Origin: an uncultured Clostridia bacterium
Lineage (GTDB): Bacteria; Bacillota; Clostridia; Christensenellales; CAG-314
Length of the DNA stretch: 61,458 nt
Direction: 5' to 3'
NCBI GenBank assembly: GCA_947625185.1
Contig: CANQNJ010000004.1
Location: forward strand, 1-61,458
The position numbers and the translations under genes were made by a program. Positions 52,588-61,458 of the stretch are shown here, in pieces (positions within the stretch are counted from its first letter, which is position 1; each line of letters starts with the position of its first letter). The notes below the pieces were generated by a model. The model did no database searches, was not told the origin of the DNA, and saw only the letters and a program-made list of their open reading frames with translations.

Positions 52588-54666
52588 ATGGAAAAGAAGA
52601 AAATCGTAATAATCGTTGCGATTGCGCTTGCCGCAGTCATTGTTCTCGCGCTTGCGTGCAGCATTCCCTTCCTGCTCCCCCGCGGGACGGAAGAGGTCTC
52701 ATATGAATTCGAAGCCCCGACGCTTCAAGACGAGACTTTATATCCCAAGTCCCACGACGGAAAGAACTACTATGTGTCAGCCGACGGAAAGGACATTGAC
52801 CACGCCGACGGCTCTATTGAAAATCCCTACAACATTGACGCTATACGTTGGTTTACGCGAGACAAAACAGAGGGCGACGAACTCAAATTCAAGGCAGGCG
52901 ACCAAATTCTGTTAAAGCGCGGGGACGTCTTTCAAGACAACCTCGAAATTCGTTATTGTCACGGCGAACCCGACAATCCCATCACCATCGCAACCTACGG
53001 CGACGCGGAGGAAAGACCTCGCATCGTTATCGAACAGGACGTACACCACATGAGCGATTCCATAGGTATAGTGAGCGCCGTAATGCTCGTCCGCTGCTCG
53101 AATATCGTCGTCCGCGACATCGAGGTTGAACTCAAATGGCATTCGAGAAAGACGACGAAGGACGGCGGCGTGGGCATCGTCGCCGAATACGACCATGCAA
53201 GGGGAAATCATTATCAAAATCTCTATATCGTGAACAACGTCGTCCACTCCGAGTGCTATGAAGAACCCGAAAGGCCCTTCTTCGCCAACACGGCTGGCAT
53301 CAAGGTGAACGGCTTCGAGGACTTTTACGACGACACGCCCGACGACGGATATGTGATGACGGGCGTATGGTGTACGAACAACCTTGTCTACAACATCGGA
53401 AGAACGGGGATCAGCGCTGGCGGCTGGATACTGAACGACGGCATGATGCAGATGAAGTTTACCACCTTCTACGACGTGCATCTCGACAACAACGTCTGTT
53501 ACAACATGGGCTGTTGCGGCATCAGCGCGGGCGCGGCTACCAACTGCACGATGAACCGCAACCTCATCCACGATGCAGGCGTCTATGTGTGCGGCGATTA
53601 CGACGGGGATGACCCGCCGCAGGAGGGCGAGGGCGGCATGATGTCCATCTGTTTGCGGGACAGCGAGATTGCTTATAATGAGGTGTATGATATCTACCGT
53701 CAGGGCACGCCTTACGACGCTATGGGTATCGATATCGATTGGAACTGCACAAACATCACCGTCAGATACAACCACACTTACAACTGCGAGGGCAGCGGCA
53801 TCGCCACAATGGCAAACGCTAACGGCAAGATCCTCAACAACCGCGTGGAGGACAATCTCGCCTATACCAACCAATACGGACAGATCGCGGTGTGCGACTA
53901 TGTGCCGTGGGGACCGCAAAACGTTTTGTCGCGCGATTATATCCGCAAAAATTCGCCCGACTTGCTTGCGCTCACCAATCTCGAAGTCGCCGAAAATCTC
54001 ATCAAAGCCGCCCCTGAAAACGGCAAAAACGTCCTCGGCGAAGATGTAAAAAAGAGCATGTTCCTTGCAAAAAAGGCAAACGGCGAGGAAGAATGGAAGG
54101 GAAACAACTTTCACGACAATCGCATCGTCTACACGGGCGACGGCGACAATTTCTACTTCAACCGTGTGATCGACGAAACGTCTGACACCAAGAACAAGGC
54201 GCATTGGTACCGTTTTGCGGACAACAGGTACTTTGCCCCATCCCTTTCCGCCTTTCCTTGCGTGGATACGACTCCTGACAACAAGATCAACCTCCAAGAA
54301 GGCGCGCTCCCTTATGTCTCGGAGGGTAGGACATTCGCAAGTTGGCAGCTCCGCGACACGGGTTCCACCTTTGAACGGTACGACCCCGACGCGACGCCGT
54401 CCTCTCCCACGCAACAGAGTGTGTCTTTCCGCGACGGTAGGTTGGAACTCTCATGGAAGGCGTCGAAAGGCGACGTATGGCATTATAATATCTATAAGAT
54501 CGCCGAAGGCGGCAAGGCTGATTATCGCAATCTTCTCGCACAGACAAATACAGCGTATTATACATATATCCCCCAAGCAAAAGGCACGTTTTACATAGTC
54601 ATTCAACCCGAAAGCAACACGGGGATAGTGGGCAAAGCCGTTACAATCAAGATAACGCTCAAATAA
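52588..54666 (+). CDS. Membrane-anchored right-handed beta-helix protein
   Basis: 692 residues. An N-terminal hydrophobic helix (KIVIIVAIALAAVIVLALA, about 5-23) anchors or exports it. The body has the Asn-rich repeats of a parallel beta-helix: NIVVRDIEV, HLDNNVCYNMGCCGISAGAA and NITVRYNHTYNCEGSGIATM. The last 90 residues form a fibronectin-like domain (LELSWKASKGDVWHYNIYKI). Such proteins are usually surface polysaccharide lyases or adhesins; no catalytic motif is certain. GAGG upstream supports the ATG. It stands alone, with GC-richer third codon positions than the pilin or RM genes. Confidence 0.75.
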   Translation: MEKKKIVIIVAIALAAVIVLALACSIPFLLPRGTEEVSYEFEAPTLQDETLYPKSHDGKNYYVSADGKDIDHADGSIENPYNIDAIRWFTRDKTEGDELKFKAGDQILLKRGDVFQDNLEIRYCHGEPDNPITIATYGDAEERPRIVIEQDVHHMSDSIGIVSAVMLVRCSNIVVRDIEVELKWHSRKTTKDGGVGIVAEYDHARGNHYQNLYIVNNVVHSECYEEPERPFFANTAGIKVNGFEDFYDDTPDDGYVMTGVWCTNNLVYNIGRTGISAGGWILNDGMMQMKFTTFYDVHLDNNVCYNMGCCGISAGAATNCTMNRNLIHDAGVYVCGDYDGDDPPQEGEGGMMSICLRDSEIAYNEVYDIYRQGTPYDAMGIDIDWNCTNITVRYNHTYNCEGSGIATMANANGKILNNRVEDNLAYTNQYGQIAVCDYVPWGPQNVLSRDYIRKNSPDLLALTNLEVAENLIKAAPENGKNVLGEDVKKSMFLAKKANGEEEWKGNNFHDNRIVYTGDGDNFYFNRVIDETSDTKNKAHWYRFADNRYFAPSLSAFPCVDTTPDNKINLQEGALPYVSEGRTFASWQLRDTGSTFERYDPDATPSSPTQQSVSFRDGRLELSWKASKGDVWHYNIYKIAEGGKADYRNLLAQTNTAYYTYIPQAKGTFYIVIQPESNTGIVGKAVTIKITLK

Positions 54667-54690
54667 CGGAAAAATATTGCACAGCCCCTC

Positions 54691-54891
54691 GTCCCCGTCA
54701 ATTGCGCTCCGCTCAATTGACGGGGACGGTCTTATAGGCATATATAACTATTGCGAAATAAGCATTGCTAAGAAACAAGTTATTGTAACTAATGCTCGAC
54801 CGCAACTTGCCGCACAGCGGCAAACTTCACTTCGGCGTTAGCCGAAACTTCACTGCGCAGCAACTTCACTTGCACGTAGTGCAAACTTCAC
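54691..54891 (-). repeat. R2 repeat, copy 3, with four-unit hairpin array
   Basis: AACTTCAC recurs at 54823, 54846, 54862 and 54884, the reverse of the array at 34063 with the same 22/16/23-nt spacing and the same palindromes. The hairpin GTCCCCGTCAATTG/CAATTGACGGGGAC (54691-54727) bounds it and may also terminate the beta-helix message. The remainder to 55116 is featureless apart from short A/T-rich runs. Confidence 0.7.
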
Positions 54892-55116
54892 CTTTCTCCG
54901 CAAGCGGTCCCCCTTTCCTGTAATACATCGTATAACGAGGAAGGTTATTATTACAGTAACAAACTTTGTCTCTGCGAACAGTAGTGGGGGTCGTGAGATC
55001 TTATGGCAAAATAGGGAGAGATGCAGCACAACAGCAATAATGCCCGCAACGAAGAACGCCGCACAAAGTGGTTTTTACCAAACCGTGCGGCGTAAATATA
55101 ATAGTATTAAATTATT

Positions 55117-55215
55117 CTAGACTTTATAACACCCGGAGCGAGGGTATTCGGTGCAAAATAATCTGCAACGAGGGCACTCCGTGCCCGAAGCGAAGCCTTT
55201 TTGCACCGAATACCC
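55117..55215 (+). repeat. R3 hairpin repeat behind nifJ
   Basis: GGGTATTCGGTGCAAA (55142-55157) pairs perfectly with TTTGCACCGAATACCC (55200-55215) around the core ATAATCTGCAACGAG, an inner stem GGGCAC-tcc-GTGCCC and GAAGCGAAGCC. It begins 11 nt beyond the nifJ stop and may end that transcript. Confidence 0.75.
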
Positions 55216-55225
55216 GAGCGACATT

Positions 55226-58829
<3,604 letters not shown>

Positions 58830-58871
58830 GGATTAAATAAATACAAAATTAAGGATAATCTATATAATAAT

Positions 58872-59135
58872 GTGAAGTTGTGCCGATGGCACAGTGAAGT
58901 TCACCTCGCGGTGAGTGAAGTTGTGCTTACGCACAGTGAAGTTTGCGACTGTGTCGCAAGTTGCGGTCGGACATTAGTTGATACGGCTTGTTTCTTAGCA
59001 ATGTTTATTTCGGGGGTAGCTTGATATATATGCATAAACAATGTTTGTCACTATACAAGTCCCCGTCACGGGCAAGTCGTTACGGGAAAAGCGACGCCCG
59101 CGGGGCGACGACAGAGGGATACGCAAAACAAGTTT
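58872..59135 (+). repeat. R2 repeat, copy 4, with a regular four-unit hairpin array
   Basis: GTGAAGTT at 58872, 58894, 58915 and 58936 (period 21-22 nt) alternates with GTGCC-gat-GGCAC, CACC-tcgc-GGTG, GTGC-ttac-GCAC and TGCGAC-tgt-GTCGCA. The family body follows (CATTAGTTGATACGGCTTG, CAATGTTTATTTC, and a CCCCGTCACGGGCAAG segment). Confidence 0.72.
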
Positions 59136-59153
59136 GTTTATTGCAACTCTTTT

Positions 59154-60554
59154 TCACTCGGCGGCTGTTTTCTCACGCGCAAGTAAATTTATTTTTTTGA
59201 TGGCGCAGCAGTACAGCAGCACAGATGAGACAATCGCCGTCAATGCCTCCGCTATGGGAAACGCCCACCAGAAGTTGTATGTCGGGTTATTCGCATACGA
59301 AAACAGCCAAACCGTAGGAAATACAAAAACTGCAAGTCGCAGCGCGGATATAAGCAGAGGGTACAATGCGTAACCGAGAGCCTGCAATACGCCCTGTATG
59401 GCGATGCTCGCCCCCATAAACAGATATCCGATTGCGGCAATGCGTATCGCAACGGTAACTACGCGTGTGATTTCGCCGTTGTTCGTTCCGCTTGCCAATC
59501 CGAACAGGTTTGCAAGGGGATTTGCCAATGCTTCGAACAGCGCCGTTATCGCCGCGCACGTTATCAACGTATACACGATCCCCCATTTGACGCATTGCAT
59601 CGAGCGGAGTCTGTCCTTCATTCCGTAGTTGTAGGATAGCGCGGATATAATGGTATTGGACAATCCGAAGCAGGCAAACATCGCAAATTGCAGTATCTTG
59701 TAGTACACGCCGAAACTGCCTTGGGCGAGATCGGTATCCTGCGGAAATTTTCCGAGGATAAGATTGACTCCCAACATCATTACGGACAGCAGTCCCTGCA
59801 TCAGCGCGGCGGACAGTCCTATGCGGTATATCTGCCCGATTATTTTGCCGCTCGGGATGATATTTTTGACCCCATTGTGCAATTCCTTGTTTGTGGCGTA
59901 ATGAAATGCCATCGCCGCTATCAGCGACACAGTCTGCCCGATGACCGTTGCCCATGCGGCTCCCGCTATGCCCCAACCGAGGGGATAGATGAATACCCAA
60001 TCCAATACGATGTTGGCAACGGCTCCCGATATTTGCGCAACGGTGGAGTACAGTGTTTTGCCTGTGCTTTGCAGAAAGCGTTCGTATATGGTGAAACCTA
60101 TCGCGCCGAAACTGCATGTGCAGCAGATGGTAAGATACTGCGTACCCATTTCCGCGACTTTCTCGTTGCCTCGCGCCTGCATTTCGATAAACGCGCGCGA
60201 ACCGAACAGCCCGAAAAGGAGAAATACCGCATATATGCATATGCCGAGGAATATGCCGTTGCCCACCGTTTTATCCGCCTTTGCGAAGTTCTTTTCGCCA
60301 AGCGACTTGGACAGAAGCGTATTCAATCCGACGCCGGTGCCGACGCCTATCGCTATGATGAACAATTGTACGGGAAACGCGTACGTCAACGCCAGATTGC
60401 CGAGTACGCCGTCCTCGCCCATATTTATCACGAATGCGGTATCCACAATGTTGTATACCGCCTGCAATACCATAGATACTATCATTGGCAGACCCATTTG
60501 CGCGATGAGTTTTCTTATGGGCAGATAGGACATTTTGTTTTGATTTTCTTGCAT
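59154..60554 (-). CDS. MATE-family multidrug/cation exporter
   Basis: Membrane antiporter of the MATE (MOP) superfamily that exports drugs or other cations against sodium or protons. 466 residues, about twelve membrane helices in two homologous halves; MGLPMIVSMVLQAVYNIVDT opens the first half and QGLLSVMMLGVNLILGKF the second. GGAGG lies just ahead of the ATG at 60554. A second in-frame ATG at 60623 would add 23 residues and sits next to the promoter. Between the two starts is an intrinsic terminator, so expression is probably attenuated. Confidence 0.92.
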   Translation of the reverse strand: MQENQNKMSYLPIRKLIAQMGLPMIVSMVLQAVYNIVDTAFVINMGEDGVLGNLALTYAFPVQLFIIAIGVGTGVGLNTLLSKSLGEKNFAKADKTVGNGIFLGICIYAVFLLFGLFGSRAFIEMQARGNEKVAEMGTQYLTICCTCSFGAIGFTIYERFLQSTGKTLYSTVAQISGAVANIVLDWVFIYPLGWGIAGAAWATVIGQTVSLIAAMAFHYATNKELHNGVKNIIPSGKIIGQIYRIGLSAALMQGLLSVMMLGVNLILGKFPQDTDLAQGSFGVYYKILQFAMFACFGLSNTIISALSYNYGMKDRLRSMQCVKWGIVYTLITCAAITALFEALANPLANLFGLASGTNNGEITRVVTVAIRIAAIGYLFMGASIAIQGVLQALGYALYPLLISALRLAVFVFPTVWLFSYANNPTYNFWWAFPIAEALTAIVSSVLLYCCAIKKINLLAREKTAAE

Positions 60555-60570
60555 TTTTTCCTCCGAGCGA

Positions 60571-60618
60571 CAAAAAAACAGGCGCAGATCCACAATTGGA
60601 TTTACGCCTGTTTCGCTA
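60571..60618 (-). terminator. Terminator/attenuator in the MATE leader
   Basis: Minus strand: AACAGGCG-ta-AATCC pairs with GGAT-ctg-CGCCTGTT around AATTGT, followed by seven T, about 20 nt ahead of the ribosome binding site. AGCGA and TCGCT can close the base. This would stop most transcripts before the MATE start. Confidence 0.75.
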
Positions 60619-60632
60619 CACATTGTATTGTT

Positions 60633-60661
60633 ATTATACGCTTTTTTCCTCCGAAAGTCAA
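60633..60661 (-). promoter_or_regulatory. Promoter of the MATE gene
   Basis: Minus strand: TTGACT (60656-60661), 17-nt spacer, TATAAT (60633-60638). Transcription should begin around 60626, a few nt before the ATG at 60623. Confidence 0.82.
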
Positions 60662-60780
60662 CCGAAATTCGAGTTTTGCATACGTCTCCGTCGCCAAATG
60701 CTTATATGAAGTCGATCTTCTTGTGCGCTCGCGGTGACGCCGCGGCAAAGACGTATTCATATGACGAACGCGTCTTTACT

Positions 60781-60856
60781 GTTGTGATGAAGTCCGACCA
60801 AAACGGAGCTTTATGCCCCGTCAGGTGTCGGTTGCGCAGTCTCGCCAATACGGAGT
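60781..60856 (-). repeat. R1 repeat, degenerate partial copy E
   Basis: GTTGTGA-n-GAAGTCCGACCA matches the end of copy D (61301-61320), and GCCCCGTCAGGTGTCGGTTGCG keeps the inner arms of the junction in altered form. The outer stems no longer pair. Confidence 0.5.
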
Positions 60857-60889
60857 CAAAATAAAGGTTTTTATGAAAAATGTCGGGTA

Positions 60890-61385
60890 TAGAAGTGAAT
60901 GAAATACAGAAACAGACTTCCATACCAAAGCGGAATTTGAGCAAGCGGAGATGCGCGTGTCGCGCATAGTAGCGAACAAAGCGAAAATTCCGTTGCAAGC
61001 GGCGACCTGCGCGGTGCTTGCAGCCCTTGCGGGGGATGGCGGGCGTGGCGCGTTAAACCAATCACCACAGTGTGGTGTTGGTAGCTGCCACGAGAGGGCG
61101 CACAAGTATATATATGTACCCGTGCGCCCGTGTACCTTAGAATTTGCGACTCCCCGCCGAAAGTATAAATAATGTAAGCCGAGGTGTCCTCGGCTACAAG
61201 GGTACCCGCACAAGTTGAAGGATGAAACTTGTGCGGGAGAGGAACAACCGAGTGACGTTGGCACCGCTTGTGCTTGCACAAGCGGTAACGTCAAGCGAGA
61301 GTTGTGACGAAGTCCGACCAAGTCTGCGCTTGCGCCCCGAAGGGGTCGGTTGCGCAGTCAACCGTACAGACGTGCGTTTGGTCGG
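60890..61385 (-). repeat. R1 structured repeat, copy D, with inserted hairpins
   Basis: The same order as copy C, with the four-way junction at 61314-61385. It is longer for two reasons. About 100 nt are inserted in the loop of the GC-rich hairpin (61043-61145), comprising stems GTGGC/GCCAC and GGGCGCAC/GTGCGCCC. A linker insert (61197-61310) has CCCGCACAAGTT/AACTTGTGCGGG and ACCGCTTGTGC/GCACAAGCGGT. The remaining bases to the window end hold a CTCCGC/GCGGAG stem. Confidence 0.78.
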
Positions 61386-61458
61386 TGACTCCAATGGGAC
61401 TCGTCTCCGCCTATGCGGAGTGAGCGGAACGCAGTGGAGCGCTACGTCATTTCGCACT

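Noticed and set aside
61194..61457. Basic, Ser/Thr/Arg-rich frame on the minus strand at the window end
   Set aside because: It lies wholly within R1 copy D hairpins and is explained by GC-rich inverted repeats.

Overview
The window looks like a chromosome segment of an uncultured anaerobic, endospore-lineage member of the Bacillota (class Clostridia; a Christensenellales-type gut lineage is my guess, not proven). The reasons are a HrcA/CIRCE-controlled hrcA-grpE-dnaK-dnaJ operon, a min-spoIVFA-spoIVFB cluster, dnaG next to the primary sigma factor and trmK, an EcfA1-EcfA2-EcfT module with truA, a one-polypeptide pyruvate:ferredoxin oxidoreductase, and a V-type rotary ATPase whose proteolipid carries every sodium-binding side chain known from Enterococcus. 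The core genome is of moderate GC. The restriction-modification locus at 7.5-12.9 kb is visibly richer in AT.

Layout: 1-328, 3' part of the RNase P RNA gene and its terminator; 0.48-3.8 kb, ecfA1-ecfA2-ecfT-truA; 3.8-4.8 kb, a small membrane protein and a lipoprotein; 5.3-7.4 kb, an M29 aminopeptidase and a cyclophilin read from divergent promoters; 7.5-12.9 kb, a two-gene restriction-modification system whose methyltransferase is split at a run of eight G; 13.3-15.0 kb, a TGS-uridine-kinase-like protein; 15.0-15.86 kb, stacked structured repeats; 15.86-16.46 kb, a cyclodeaminase-family protein; 16.9-21.75 kb, the heat-shock operon; 22.5-27.1 kb, padR-prmA-mtaB-HIT, rpsU, a small protein and recX; 27.6-30.1 kb, minD, a MinE-like gene and a SpoIVFA/SpoIVFB pair; 30.1-32.7 kb, a membrane protein and a nadD-yqeK fusion with rsfS; 33.1 kb, a solitary pseudopilin; 33.5-34.75 kb, a repeat nest; 34.75-44.8 kb, tsaC/sua5, rpiB and a nine-gene V-ATPase operon; 45.1-49.25 kb, dnaG-rpoD-trmK and a zinc-ribbon gene; 49.7-54.7 kb, a metallophosphoesterase, an Xre regulator with a small partner, and a membrane-anchored beta-helix protein; 55.2-60.6 kb, nifJ and a MATE exporter on the minus strand; 60.7-61.46 kb, more repeats.

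The most unusual content is not protein coding. At least four families of short, strongly structured dispersed repeats occupy the gaps between operons. The first (R1; 14980, 21852, 49327, 60781 and 60890) is a chain of a cloverleaf-like four-way junction and further hairpins. Several stems change sequence between copies while keeping their pairing, and one copy carries extra hairpins nested in a loop and a linker. The second (R2; 27153, 34063, 54691, 58872) includes arrays in which a constant 8-mer, GTGAAGTT, alternates with short palindromes that differ from unit to unit. The third (R3) is a long hairpin with a constant core and changing arms. The fourth (R4) is a structured unit of about 130 nt present twice within 450 nt.

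A second theme is transcript starts: several promoters of the form TTGNNN-17-TANNNT sit 6-10 nt from the start codon with no Shine-Dalgarno sequence, so leaderless messages look common. In the MATE gene a near-leaderless AUG opens a frame that runs through an intrinsic terminator into the main coding region, which suggests translation-coupled attenuation. The poly-G tract in the methyltransferase suggests an on/off switching restriction system.
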